Made by a program: the position numbers and the translations under genes. Under the pieces are notes generated by a model. It saw only the letters and a list, made by a program, of their open reading frames with translations. It did no database searches and was not told the DNA's origin. 44,161 nt of DNA from a virus: positions 1-44,161 of the IMG/VR virus record IMGVR_UViG_3300021197_000255; one strand, given 5' to 3'. Positions 1 to 8,162 of this stretch are shown here, in pieces. The stretch's first letter is position 1. The number at the start of each line of letters is the position of its first letter.

Positions 1-854
1 ACTCCATCAGGAGATAAAAATAACAAGTCACCGCCTATCTCTTGAATACTACCGCCTGATACACAGCCTACATTTGTTGTAATAGGAACAACTGCTACAG
101 TGCTAGAGTTATTTATGTTTACAAGCTTGTGAATACTATTCTTGCAGAAAATAATTAAGTCGCTACGAAAGCTTGCTAGTCCTACTACAGCATCTTCAAT
201 TACAATGCTTCCTGATCCAGTACTAGTAAAGTCATCAATGTCATTAGTGCCGCTGTAGAATATAGTATTCTTAGCTGTAGATGCTCCAGCAACTACTAAA
301 TGTTTATCGTGTATCACACCAACAGCAGGGCCTGTGGTTCCGCTGACTGTTATCTCTTTTGCAAAGAATGTACGATTAGTTACGTCTGAATCTGTACCCG
401 TCATTTGGAATAGGAAAGGTTCGTTTACACCATCACAAATAACTAGCTCACCATAATCTGATGTACCCTCATATAAAGCAAAACTGCATCGTCCTTGAGA
501 AGTACGTGCAGCTACTGAGCGTCCTGTAAATGTAGAGTAATTATCCCCTGACCCAGATACGCTTGCTCTGTTTATTTGTAGCCAAGTAGTCTCTCCGTCT
601 TGACTAAAAAATATTCCTGTTCCTGAACAAACAACTACGCCATCTGCGTACACTGCCATCCCAAGAATAGTTGCACTACTATTAGGTCTGGTATCTCCAA
701 ACTGTGTAAAGCCATCTATTCGCCTATAACCACCGTCAGGGTCTACTTCAAAATTGCTAAGGCGTGTAGCAAACCCCGGCTGAGAAAGCATTTCTAGCTG
801 GTTTAAGTTGACATTTAAGCCACCTTTGCATGAAAATCCCCAAGGCTGAGACAC
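1..854 (-). CDS. tail nozzle / tail tubular protein B-like, partial (C-terminus off window)
   Basis: An open frame runs leftward from a GTG at 854 (it shares bases with the TAG of the upstream gene) and leaves the window at base 1 after about 284 codons, so the C-terminal part is missing. The protein begins MSQPWGFSCKGGLN and is rich in Gly, Ser and Thr with alternating hydrophobic residues. Repeating segments such as GMAVYADGVVVCSG, DKHLVVAGAS and SDLIIFCKNSIHKL look like beta-propeller blades. That layout, and the place directly after the adaptor-like gene, fits the T7 gp12/nozzle type of podovirus tail protein. The family is inferred from context and composition; no catalytic motif is expected or seen. 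Confidence 0.7.
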   Translation of the reverse strand, partial: MSQPWGFSCKGGLNVNLNQLEMLSQPGFATRLSNFEVDPDGGYRRIDGFTQFGDTRPNSSATILGMAVYADGVVVCSGTGIFFSQDGETTWLQINRASVSGSGDNYSTFTGRSVAARTSQGRCSFALYEGTSDYGELVICDGVNEPFLFQMTGTDSDVTNRTFFAKEITVSGTTGPAVGVIHDKHLVVAGASTAKNTIFYSGTNDIDDFTSTGSGSIVIEDAVVGLASFRSDLIIFCKNSIHKLVNINNSSTVAVVPITTNVGCVSGGSIQEIGGDLLFLSPDG

Positions 855-1621
855 TACACAAACCTCACACGATCATCTTTAAAATATCCCGGCGTTGGTT
901 CCATTAAATGCAATCGCATTAAGCGTAGTCCACGTTTATAATCTTCAAGAGCAAAAGCTGCTGCTTGTGAATCTTCTTTAAACTGATGTACATAGTATCT
1001 AGCTCTAGCTAGTAATACTGTTTTATATACATCTGGAAATACTGTTTCATCACCAAAAGCATCTAAAGCTGTAGGTAGGTTATATGCAAAATACCAAACA
1101 CGATATACTTTATCAGGTATAGGACTTAATCCAAAGTTTCTTCCATCAGGACTTTTTATTATACGCTTTGGTACGCCATACTGTTGTGTATCTGCGTCAT
1201 CTAAATTTTCACTGATTCTGTAGTAATCTTTAAACTCTTCAATCGTTGTAAATCTAAGATTACGAGATTCATAAGGTGCAGACTCGCCACTAACGCCTAC
1301 AGTAGTTAAATAAAAATTATCCCAATCAATGTACCCATAGTCTGTAGTCAATGAAGAACTGGCTGGCTTTAACTCATAAAAACGAGTACCAGCAACTGTT
1401 TCAATATATACATTGCCGTACATAGGATCTACAGCACCGCTTTCTGCTACAGCTAAAAAGGGCCACTGGGGTTCTTCATTAACAATATCAAAGTATGCTC
1501 TGTTAACTATATCTTTAACGTGTTGTTGCACACCAATAGCATTAGCAAAAGTAGAAGAAGTCAATGCAACTTCATTCATCTCTCGCAGTAGCTCATTTGT
1601 TAATGAAAGATAAGTAGCCAT
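854..1621 (-). CDS. tail adaptor (tail tubular protein A-like), 255 aa
   Basis: The protein starts MATYLSLTNELLREMNEV, the typical opening of head-tail adaptor proteins of marine podovirus-like phages, in which helix-rich subunits sit below the portal ring and join it to the nozzle. An N-terminal helical part (LTNELLREMNEVAL, IVNRAYFDIV) is followed by mixed sheet and a C-terminal helical part with ALEDYKRGLRLMRLH. It overlaps the preceding gene by TAATG and the following one by a few bases, so translation is probably coupled. The assignment rests on resemblance and on the order capsid - small proteins - adaptor - nozzle. Confidence 0.75.
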   Translation of the reverse strand: MATYLSLTNELLREMNEVALTSSTFANAIGVQQHVKDIVNRAYFDIVNEEPQWPFLAVAESGAVDPMYGNVYIETVAGTRFYELKPASSSLTTDYGYIDWDNFYLTTVGVSGESAPYESRNLRFTTIEEFKDYYRISENLDDADTQQYGVPKRIIKSPDGRNFGLSPIPDKVYRVWYFAYNLPTALDAFGDETVFPDVYKTVLLARARYYVHQFKEDSQAAAFALEDYKRGLRLMRLHLMEPTPGYFKDDRVRFV

Positions 1622-1767
1622 TATTTTTTATGTACCTTCTGTATTGCAAAGCTTGCTGTTTTACTAGACCCTGTATGTTTTTTATATCCATCTTTAGGAT
1701 CTTTCATAAGTTTGTAAGACTTACCACTTTTCATCCAGTGATAGCCTTTAGGTGCTTGAACTTTCAT
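1621..1767 (-). CDS. small basic protein, 48 aa
   Basis: ATG at 1767 to TAA at 1621-1623 encodes a 48-residue, lysine-rich protein (MKVQAPKGYHWMKSGKSYKLMKD at the start). It overlaps the Met-rich gene upstream by four bases and the adaptor start downstream by TAATG, so it sits in a strictly coupled head-gene operon. The motif GYHWMKSGKSYKLM suggests a compact, DNA- or capsid-binding minor virion protein, but no family is recognised. Its reality is supported by the exact fit between two genes, leaving no spare bases. Confidence 0.7.
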   Translation of the reverse strand: MKVQAPKGYHWMKSGKSYKLMKDPKDGYKKHTGSSKTASFAIQKVHKK

Positions 1768-2078
1768 CGTCCTTTAGGTAGGCTCATATTGTAGCCAGCC
1801 ATCTTGTTACACGCAGTTTCCATCGCATAGATGTCAGAAGATGCCTTACCACCATGACCTTTCATCATACGCTCTCCATGCGGAACACCACCATGCATCA
1901 TGCCATACTTTTTGCCGCCGCCCATCATTTGAGTACGCATCTTGCCCATCATATCTTCATCCATACGAGACATGCCCATAGCAGCTTTTTTACGCTTCAT
2001 ATCACCACCATACATCATCATACTTCTCCCTGTATACATATTAGGCACGTAGCCTTTCTTTCTTGGAACTTTATTCAC
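1764..2078 (-). CDS. Met/Gly/Lys-rich small protein, 104 aa
   Basis: About 21 of 104 residues are methionine, grouped as MMM, MMGK, MMGGG, GMMHGG and RMMKGHGG, with several histidines in between. No transmembrane segment or known domain is seen. Methionine and histidine pairs can bind Cu(I) or other soft metals, but a flexible virion protein with low-complexity composition is equally possible. The gene overlaps its neighbours by ATGA-type junctions on both sides and lies between the capsid gene and the tail adaptor, so a head or connector role is likely. The rightward frame opposite it is a shadow. Confidence 0.75.
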   Translation of the reverse strand: MNKVPRKKGYVPNMYTGRSMMMYGGDMKRKKAAMGMSRMDEDMMGKMRTQMMGGGKKYGMMHGGVPHGERMMKGHGGKASSDIYAMETACNKMAGYNMSLPKGR

Positions 2079-2287
2079 TAATCTTGCTCCATTGAGAATG
2101 TTTTACTTTTCTGTCTAGCTGATTCAAACTCTGTAGCATATTCTGTAGTGTCTTCACCTTTATTAAAGATACGATCATAGTTATCTTTGTATTGTGAAAG
2201 ATTCATTCCTTTACGAAACCTACTGCCTTTACCAGCAATAGTTTTTCTAAACGTAACAGGTTTTGCATCTGAACCAATCTGAGGCAT
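2078..2287 (-). CDS. conserved-looking hypothetical protein, 69 aa
   Basis: A 69-residue basic protein starting MPQIGSDAKPVTFRKTIAGKG. It is the first gene after the capsid gene terminator, and its stop overlaps the start of the Met-rich gene. It has charged, helical stretches (NLSQYKDNYDRIF, TEYATEFESARQKSK) and no recognisable domain. Its operon position suggests a minor virion or assembly role. Confidence 0.65.
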   Translation of the reverse strand: MPQIGSDAKPVTFRKTIAGKGSRFRKGMNLSQYKDNYDRIFNKGEDTTEYATEFESARQKSKTFSMEQD

Positions 2288-2300
2288 AAAATATCTCCAA

Positions 2301-2330
2301 TAAAAGGAAAGGGGCCGCCTAAGCAGCCCC
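2301..2330 (-). terminator. rho-independent terminator after major capsid gene
   Basis: Read on the minus strand, an 8-bp stem (GGGGCTGC / GCGGCCCC, one mismatch) with a TTAG loop at 2311-2330 is followed by the T-rich run TTTCCTTTTA. It begins 8 bases after the capsid gene stop. A partial terminator here is common in phages and lets the capsid gene be expressed above the distal genes. Confidence 0.75.
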
Positions 2331-2338
2331 GTCCAGTA

Positions 2339-3328
2339 CTAGTCGATGCCGTAGAAAGCAGACACAAGAGCTTCGCCACGAAGTACCTGTGCGCCATATA
2401 CGTGCAGACCGCGAACAATATCACCAAAGCTATCTGGGTCACGAAGAACCTCAGTGTTGGTGATTGTTTGTGCAGTAGCTGTAGAAGACATATGACCAGC
2501 CAAAACTTTACCAGCAGCGTTAGTCGTTGCGGCAATGTTGTTTGACTTGTACATATCAAATCCACGAAGCTTGCCAGAGCTTACCAATCCATTACGGATT
2601 GAGCCTTGACCTGCGTTGTAGTCAACTGACAAGAGCTTAGAAGAACTCTGAACAAGTACTTCATAAAACTCTGGATTAGCAAGGAACCATCGTCCTTCTT
2701 CAGGTACGTTTTGCTCATCAAGCAAACGAGCCATACGAGAAAGAACATCAATAGGATCATGCTCACTGCCAGCAAAACCAATGTCCAAGTTACCAGTACC
2801 GTCAAAGGTGCCAGCAGCAAGGTCAGTAGCGTTGTCAGAACCAAGAACGTGGTTAGGGCTAGAAGCCGACACACCAGCAAACATCTCAGCAATAACACCT
2901 GCATCAAAAGCATCACGCAATGCGTAAGCTGCTGAAGAGGTTGCTACGTCGCGGAAGTTAACGTGAGACATATTAGTTTCAATATCATCAACGATGAATT
3001 TGAAAGCGTTAGCAATGTCTACAACCAAGGTTAGTTCTTGGTCAGTAAGTTTAGTAGCAGTTACATCAGCGCCACGTTCATACTGATAAACAGTAATCTC
3101 TGGCTCTTTGATGATTCGTACACTATCGCCAAAAGCTGAGATTTCGCCAGCATAGTCAGTGTTAGTGATTGCTTCTACTACAGAAGACTTACGGAAAAAG
3201 TTTAGTACCTGCTTGGAATAAACTTTAGGTAGGAAAAACGAGTTGTTCTGTCCTGATACGGAGTTACCAAAGTTACCATTGGTATCCGTAGATTGCTCAA
3301 AAAATTGATCTGATTGGTTAAAAGCCAT
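2339..3328 (-). CDS. major capsid protein, 329 aa
   Basis: The 329-residue product (MAFNQSDQFFEQSTDTNG start) has the size and pattern of T7-type HK97-fold capsid proteins: a polar N-arm, then FLPKVYSKQVLNFFRKSSVVEAI, a central GDSVRIIKEPEITVYQYERGADV sheet region, DIANAFKFIVDDIE, a helical DAFDAGVIAEMFAG segment, and NPEFYEVLVQSS followed by FDMYKSNNIA. The gene follows the scaffold-like gene and has a terminator after it, as expected for the most abundant structural protein. Codon use is more regular and richer in GC than in the neighbours, which also fits high expression. Confidence 0.9.
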   Translation of the reverse strand: MAFNQSDQFFEQSTDTNGNFGNSVSGQNNSFFLPKVYSKQVLNFFRKSSVVEAITNTDYAGEISAFGDSVRIIKEPEITVYQYERGADVTATKLTDQELTLVVDIANAFKFIVDDIETNMSHVNFRDVATSSAAYALRDAFDAGVIAEMFAGVSASSPNHVLGSDNATDLAAGTFDGTGNLDIGFAGSEHDPIDVLSRMARLLDEQNVPEEGRWFLANPEFYEVLVQSSSKLLSVDYNAGQGSIRNGLVSSGKLRGFDMYKSNNIAATTNAAGKVLAGHMSSTATAQTITNTEVLRDPDSFGDIVRGLHVYGAQVLRGEALVSAFYGID

Positions 3329-3352
3329 GTTAATATACTCCTAGTAAAACAT

Positions 3353-4186
3353 TTATTTTACTACTCTGCCCTCCATCATAGCTTGTTTGATTTCATCTTC
3401 GTATCTATCAAACTGATCAAGGGACATAGCAGCTATTTCCCGTTCAGTCCAGATCTTAGGTTGCTTAGAATCTACAGAGGTGGTTTTTGTTGATACCATA
3501 TCCGCTGCACTTCCTTGTGGCCTTTTCTGTCTGGGCTGTGATTGTGTTTGAGACTTGCCAGTTTCTAACTTATAAAGATCTATAGCTTTAGATGCTAAAG
3601 TTACATTATCTGGATTATTATAAATCCAATCTTGAATCTGATCTGGTTGTTCCTTTGCCCATTCATGGAAGTCCTCATCACCTCTAAGATCTTCAAAATC
3701 AGGGTGTCGTTGCTTCAGTGTAGACTCAGCTTCTCGTCGCAATACTTCAGACTCGCGTTGCCGCATAGACTGTAGTTGTGCTTCAAGATCTGCTACCTGT
3801 CGCTGACTTTGCATGTGTGCAACAGTCTCAACCGTATTGTACAAATCAGGATACTCCTGTTTAAAAGACTCTAACTCTTCTTCAGACTTAGGAGGCGAAT
3901 AAGCAGGTTGTGCTTGCATAGCTTCAGCACGGAGTTCTTGCTCCGTCTGTTTAAACTCTGCAAGTTTTTGATCATAATGTTTTTTTAAATCATCGTATCG
4001 CTTTTTATAGTTCGTTCTTTTACGAGGTTGAGCTTCTTCTTCAGGGGCCTCTTCTGGGGTAGCCTGTTGTTGCTCTGCATAAAATAAACCATCTGCATCA
4101 CCCATTTTAGGGGTGTCTGGCGTGTGCCAAGCTTTACGTGCATTATATGGATTACTTACTTCCTCTTCGTATTGTGTTTCTGACAT
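3353..4186 (-). CDS. capsid assembly scaffolding protein, 277 aa
   Basis: The protein is strongly charged and Gln/Glu-rich, with long predicted coiled coil (roughly residues 60-145: YKKRYDDLKKHYDQKLAEFKQ, DLEAQLQSMRQRESEVLRRE) and a short basic C-terminus ending KQAMMEGRVVK. It lies directly upstream of the capsid gene, the usual place for podovirus scaffolds. It probably lines the procapsid and is expelled on maturation. The assignment is by composition and position; no motif is diagnostic. Confidence 0.8.
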   Translation of the reverse strand: MSETQYEEEVSNPYNARKAWHTPDTPKMGDADGLFYAEQQQATPEEAPEEEAQPRKRTNYKKRYDDLKKHYDQKLAEFKQTEQELRAEAMQAQPAYSPPKSEEELESFKQEYPDLYNTVETVAHMQSQRQVADLEAQLQSMRQRESEVLRREAESTLKQRHPDFEDLRGDEDFHEWAKEQPDQIQDWIYNNPDNVTLASKAIDLYKLETGKSQTQSQPRQKRPQGSAADMVSTKTTSVDSKQPKIWTEREIAAMSLDQFDRYEDEIKQAMMEGRVVK

Positions 4187-4203
4187 TTCTCAATCTCCTT
4201 CAC

Positions 4204-4275
4204 GGGGCTTGTGTCTTGCAAGGTAGCCATTATTAACTCCGTCGAGTAAATGGGGCTTGTCTTACCAAGGTAGCC
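4204..4275 (-). repeat. two direct repeats in the scaffold-gene leader
   Basis: Two copies (4252-4275 and 4204-4228, minus strand) share GGCTACCTTG, then AAGACA (AAGACACA in the second copy), then AGCCCC, spaced 48 bases apart. They differ in the middle (GTAAG versus CAAG). Each copy can fold into a small hairpin with GGCT/AGCC outer pairs and CTT/AAG inner pairs. A 24-codon frame starts with ATG at 4230 inside the second copy, preceded by ACGGAG, and overlaps the scaffold start; whether it is translated is unclear. The element sits between the 361-aa gene and the scaffold gene and may control scaffold translation or mark an RNA-processing site. Confidence 0.6.
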
Positions 4276-4281
4276 GTAAAA

Positions 4282-5367
4282 TTATCGGAGGCTGGGCATC
4301 CTGTTGGCACCCATCATAAGCTTCTCAATTTCTTCTTTGGTCTTGCTCATTCCGGGATCTTCTTCATCCATCATTCCACCTTCAGCCATCGCTTGTAAAC
4401 CGCCATCGTAGGCACGTTCAGCATCATCCATCATTACTTGGAGATTGTCTGCGCCTATTTGGTCGGTTGCTTTTTTGGTAAATACAAACTCACCGTCCGA
4501 CAATCGGGCAGGTATAGAGTCTGATACACCAGTTCCGGGGCCGTCTACTTCGCCAGCACCCGAAAATTCTGAAGCAGTTGTAATTACTTTATCTAAAATG
4601 TCAGATAAGCGATCATCTTGTTGTAGTACACCTGCTAGGTAATTTTGTTCTGAGTCATTTAGTGACTCGTCCATTACATACGAAATGTAATCATCTTCCA
4701 TTTGCTCATCAGGAAGTTGTGAAGCCATTACTTCATCCATTTCATCTGCTGGGATGTTTGGATAGGTGTCTACTGGCATACCTTCTGCTGGCATCATTAA
4801 TGAGCCTTCTGCTTTTTTATCTCTTTCTTCAAGCATCTTCATCATTTCTAGATGCCTTTTCATATTTTTGTCCATTTCTCCTCTACGTTCTGGAGACATT
4901 AAATCACGATCAGAGCCAAATTTTTTATCTGCTTGTCTTTTAGTTATTCTCATAGCCATACTAAGATCAGTAACTTTTCCAGCCTCAATAAGTTTTTTAG
5001 CTTCATCAAATACATATTTATTTTTTTCATCTAATTTAGGTTCTTCTGGATAAACTTCTGAACCTTCTGCAAAAACGCCACGACCTTTAAGTACATCTGC
5101 TTGAGTTACTTCTCCATCACCTGTAAGATCAGGAAACTTACCGCCTTCAGCAAATTTAGGCATTTCTACAGGTTTAAGATCATACCTTTTACCATCTAAT
5201 TCTATTTTAGGATCTTTATCAGTTTCAAAAAATTTCATTGAACCTTTTAAATCTTTAACTTTAACTTTTTTACCGCCTATAGTTACAGTTGCATCAGGCG
5301 AAGTTTTTTTAGAAGGCATTTTAACTGCATTGCTTCCTTTTAAATCTTCAAGTATACTTTTAGCCAT
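4282..5367 (-). CDS. virion-associated protein with dockerin/EF-hand-like loop, 361 aa
   Basis: An acidic, helical protein between the portal and scaffold genes. At about residues 79-91 it carries DLTGDGEVTQADVL, which has the D-x-T-G-D-G-x-(V)-x-x-x-D spacing of an EF-hand or dockerin calcium loop. The N-terminal part has VTIGGKKVKVKDLKG; the C-terminal part has GTGVSDSIPARLSDGEFVF, a sequence type often seen in phage head proteins. It overlaps the 78-aa gene upstream by eight bases. A protease or assembly function is not visible, so it is called only as a head-operon protein. Confidence 0.7.
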   Translation of the reverse strand: MAKSILEDLKGSNAVKMPSKKTSPDATVTIGGKKVKVKDLKGSMKFFETDKDPKIELDGKRYDLKPVEMPKFAEGGKFPDLTGDGEVTQADVLKGRGVFAEGSEVYPEEPKLDEKNKYVFDEAKKLIEAGKVTDLSMAMRITKRQADKKFGSDRDLMSPERRGEMDKNMKRHLEMMKMLEERDKKAEGSLMMPAEGMPVDTYPNIPADEMDEVMASQLPDEQMEDDYISYVMDESLNDSEQNYLAGVLQQDDRLSDILDKVITTASEFSGAGEVDGPGTGVSDSIPARLSDGEFVFTKKATDQIGADNLQVMMDDAERAYDGGLQAMAEGGMMDEEDPGMSKTKEEIEKLMMGANRMPSLR

Positions 5368-5596
5368 TTTCTTCTTTCCTTTCTAAAACTTCATTTACTA
5401 CTTGAGGTAACTCTAGCAGCCTACCCAGCAAACTCATCTTCCCCTGACTGCGGAACATTTCCTGTTCCGATGTTGCCGCCACCAGTACCTGTAACTCCAA
5501 GGTCTTGAGGTTGTTCAGGTACTCCTCCAGCGGCTCCCAGTGGGCCTTGTTCTTGACCAGTGGGGCCAGCTTCCGCGCCAGTTGCTTGTCCAGCAT
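5360..5596 (-). CDS. small helical protein overlapping the portal gene out of frame, 78 aa
   Basis: This frame starts at ATG 5596 with an AGGA motif eight bases upstream and ends inside the start of the 361-aa gene. Its first 176 bases overlap the end of the portal gene in another frame. The product (LEEYLNNLKTLELQVLVAATSEQEMF, LLGRLLELPQVVNEVLE) is a well-formed amphipathic helical protein with the Q-G-x-x-x-x-L-x-x-L-L pattern of small proteins often encoded just after phage portals. The portal frame over the same bases is low-complexity Gly/Gln/Pro, which suggests that this shorter frame is the one under coding constraint. Confidence 0.75.
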   Translation of the reverse strand: MLDKQLARKLAPLVKNKAHWEPLEEYLNNLKTLELQVLVAATSEQEMFRSQGKMSLLGRLLELPQVVNEVLERKEENG

Positions 5597-7574
5597 TTTG
5601 CATTCCTATGATTTGTGCCATCATTGCTGCTTCTTCAGGATCATTTAAAAGTTCATCCGGATCAAGATCTAAGCTGTAAGCAAGTTCACTGATAAGCTTG
5701 TTAATTTTAATAAACGGAGCAACGGCAGGGTTAGCTGCTGTTTGCAAGAACATAGTAAGTCTTTGACTCCGTACCTCTTTCTGCATCAGGCTGTTTGTTC
5801 CTGTTGCTTTAACTTCTAAGTCTCCTTCAACATCAAGATCACTTTCAAGAAACTGCATATTCCATTGGAAGTAAGCTTCGCCAAGAGGCTTTAAAAGAAA
5901 ATCGTCCAAGTTTTTAATAACTGTTTTAATATTAAGTGACGCTGCACCTAGTAACATAGACATACCAGAGGCAGTCCTAGTCATGCTTTGAACACCTGTT
6001 TGTCCATGAGAATAACTAGGAATACCCGTTTGTTCATCTGCTAACTGCCTGAACTTATCGAACATCATCATATTTTCTTGGGAAGTGTTAGGGAACTTTA
6101 AGCCGTTAATAGCTGTTCCCGGCACACCTGCTTGGCGACGAAACACTTTGCCGGGATATATTTCCATGCTTTGACCACCCACAAGGGCAGTTTCATCCAC
6201 ATCAAATACAAGTGATCCTGACAATGCAAGATTATCAATAGCCATGCGAGCATGACCGTTCATAATCTTTTGCGAATCGTCCATGTTTTCTGCTACGCCA
6301 ATTCCAAAAAAGCTATAGGGATTACGCTCATAGGTAAAAGCGTGGTAAGGTACTCTAAAAGGCGTGAATGGATTAACCACTGCCCTAAGCATCTTACCGT
6401 TGCAAATCCATGCGTTAATTTGGATTTCATCTAGATCATCTACTCCTTCATCAATTTCCATACCAACTTGACGAGCATACTCTGCATCCATGACGCCCCA
6501 ATACTCTAAGACTTCAAACTGACTAGAACCATAGTCATCGCTACGGCTGTCATCTTTTAGTTCTTGTTCGTAATCTTTTTCAATATAGTTAGGCCCCATC
6601 TGAAGACATTCACGTATTGCATCTTTGTCAAAGTATGGTAGTTTGCTAAGACCTCTAAGTTGAGTACGGTTCATACGATGTCTATGAAACACGTACTCAC
6701 ACTCTGCCATTGTCGTTGCATTAGGATCAGGAAAGAAATCCCATATACTTACAAACTCTATGCGCGGTACTCTAACAGATACAGGGCTGTAAGACCTTTC
6801 TCCATCTTCCGTACTCCAACGATTAAGAGTTTTGTTAAAGTTGAATGGGCCTTTTACAATACCTGTCCCAAACAACGCTGCTTCAAACAAAGAGTTTCTT
6901 ATTTCACTAGCACCATTAGATTCTTCAATCTGATCGTGTATAAGCTTTTCCATCCGTCTAGCAGCCTTTTGTGCTGGACTAATTTCAAGTGCTTCTGGAA
7001 TAGGAGATAAGCCTTCTTTAAGACTATCTTTTGCTAGTTCTTCTACTCTTTGTTGTTCAAATTTCCCTGTGCCGTAAGTTGCTCCAGCTTTAAGAACACG
7101 CCCATCGCCTTCATAACCTACGTCATAGGGATTTTCTTTTTCTACTTCTTGTTCTGTAATAGAAGTTTCAATTCCCGGTATTGGATTTTGAGTATCTAAG
7201 TGTGCATGTTCTGCTACGCCTTCAGGTACTTTAGTTTCGCTAATACCAATAGGAAATTTATTAGCTCCAAATATAACATCTACAAGCTGTCCGTATGCAG
7301 CAAGTACTTTAGTTTTTGTAATCTTTACAAATACTCTAGACTTTTCAGATTCTCTAAATCTTATATTTTTACCATATAAGCCACGGTAGTTATGGTATGC
7401 TGTAAGCCAACGTGACTCATCTAAGTCTCTTGCATTTTCAGCCGAAAGAAACCTGTCCTGAATTAAACCTACAAGATTATTTTGCAGGTTTTCTTCAAGA
7501 GTAAGGTTTATTCCTTGCTCTTCCTCTTCTTGTTGAAAGTAGAGTTCATTAGATGTTAAGTTATTTTCAGCCAT
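5421..7574 (-). CDS. portal protein, 717 aa
   Basis: A large portal of the podovirus type: an N-terminal region with DRFLSAENARDLDESRWLTAYHNYRG, a central stem region with EVLEYWGVMD, RNPYSFFGIGVAENMDDSQKIMNG and RMAIDNLALSG, and MTRTASGMSMLLGAASLNIK near the clip/wing part. The ring it forms is the DNA entry channel and the docking site for terminase and the tail adaptor. The last 60 or so residues are Gly/Gln/Pro-rich and overlap another gene. It lies between the decoration-like gene and the head-assembly genes, as in related phages. Confidence 0.9.
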   Translation of the reverse strand: MAENNLTSNELYFQQEEEEQGINLTLEENLQNNLVGLIQDRFLSAENARDLDESRWLTAYHNYRGLYGKNIRFRESEKSRVFVKITKTKVLAAYGQLVDVIFGANKFPIGISETKVPEGVAEHAHLDTQNPIPGIETSITEQEVEKENPYDVGYEGDGRVLKAGATYGTGKFEQQRVEELAKDSLKEGLSPIPEALEISPAQKAARRMEKLIHDQIEESNGASEIRNSLFEAALFGTGIVKGPFNFNKTLNRWSTEDGERSYSPVSVRVPRIEFVSIWDFFPDPNATTMAECEYVFHRHRMNRTQLRGLSKLPYFDKDAIRECLQMGPNYIEKDYEQELKDDSRSDDYGSSQFEVLEYWGVMDAEYARQVGMEIDEGVDDLDEIQINAWICNGKMLRAVVNPFTPFRVPYHAFTYERNPYSFFGIGVAENMDDSQKIMNGHARMAIDNLALSGSLVFDVDETALVGGQSMEIYPGKVFRRQAGVPGTAINGLKFPNTSQENMMMFDKFRQLADEQTGIPSYSHGQTGVQSMTRTASGMSMLLGAASLNIKTVIKNLDDFLLKPLGEAYFQWNMQFLESDLDVEGDLEVKATGTNSLMQKEVRSQRLTMFLQTAANPAVAPFIKINKLISELAYSLDLDPDELLNDPEEAAMMAQIIGMQNAGQATGAEAGPTGQEQGPLGAAGGVPEQPQDLGVTGTGGGNIGTGNVPQSGEDEFAG

Positions 7575-7580
7575 AATTTA

Positions 7581-8150
7581 CTAGTCTGGAGTCACACCAA
7601 GATGTTGAAACTCAATAATAAACGTAGCTGTGGTTGCTGCTGTAGCCAAATCATTTGCAAGAGGCTTTAAGCGTATATGCAGTGTACGCGCAGCGGAGCT
7701 ATATAATGATGCTGAAAGCGTCATAGCTTCTGAAGTAGCTGGGCCACCGCTCATTGTAGAAAAAGCATTAGCTGCGGCTGGAACACCATTAGCAATAATG
7801 TACAAAGGGGTGTTAGCAGTAATAGTAACAGCACTACCGCCATCATCCGCAATAGCTTTTTCATTAATAATTTGTCCCCCACCTGCTGCTGTTCCTAAAT
7901 CAAAATCAATATCGTCACCTGATGCGCCAGCAGTAACCAAGTTACCATTAGCAATCATAATAAGATTTTTAATTGAAGTATCAGCAGGTTGAGTAAAGCT
8001 AACGTCATAAGTAGCATTAGCAGTTACAGCAATCGTACCTGTAGTAGTTGATGTAGCTGAAGTAATTACGTTATCTGCAAGGTCGCGTACATCTCCTGTA
8101 CGTGAAGAGTTACGTCCTGTATCTCTAATTTTTACAACTGGATTTGACAT
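7581..8150 (-). CDS. decoration or minor virion protein, beta-rich, 189 aa
   Basis: An Ala/Thr/Ser/Gly-rich product (MSNPVVKIRDTGRNSSRTGD start) with repeated beta-strand-like patterns such as TGTIAVTANATYDVSFTQ, SAVTITANTPLYIIANG and ATFIIEFQHLGV. There is no signal peptide or membrane segment. Its place between terminase and portal, and its composition, fit a capsid-surface or connector protein. The specific role is not known, and the longest frame on the opposite strand is a shadow. Confidence 0.65.
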   Translation of the reverse strand: MSNPVVKIRDTGRNSSRTGDVRDLADNVITSATSTTTGTIAVTANATYDVSFTQPADTSIKNLIMIANGNLVTAGASGDDIDFDLGTAAGGGQIINEKAIADDGGSAVTITANTPLYIIANGVPAAANAFSTMSGGPATSEAMTLSASLYSSAARTLHIRLKPLANDLATAATTATFIIEFQHLGVTPD

Positions 8151-8162
8151 TTATGTTCTCCT

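Noticed and set aside
2203-2565. 120-codon leftward frame overlapping the capsid gene end
   Set aside because: It lies wholly within the capsid gene and the next gene in another frame, is Leu/Cys-rich and has no ribosome site.
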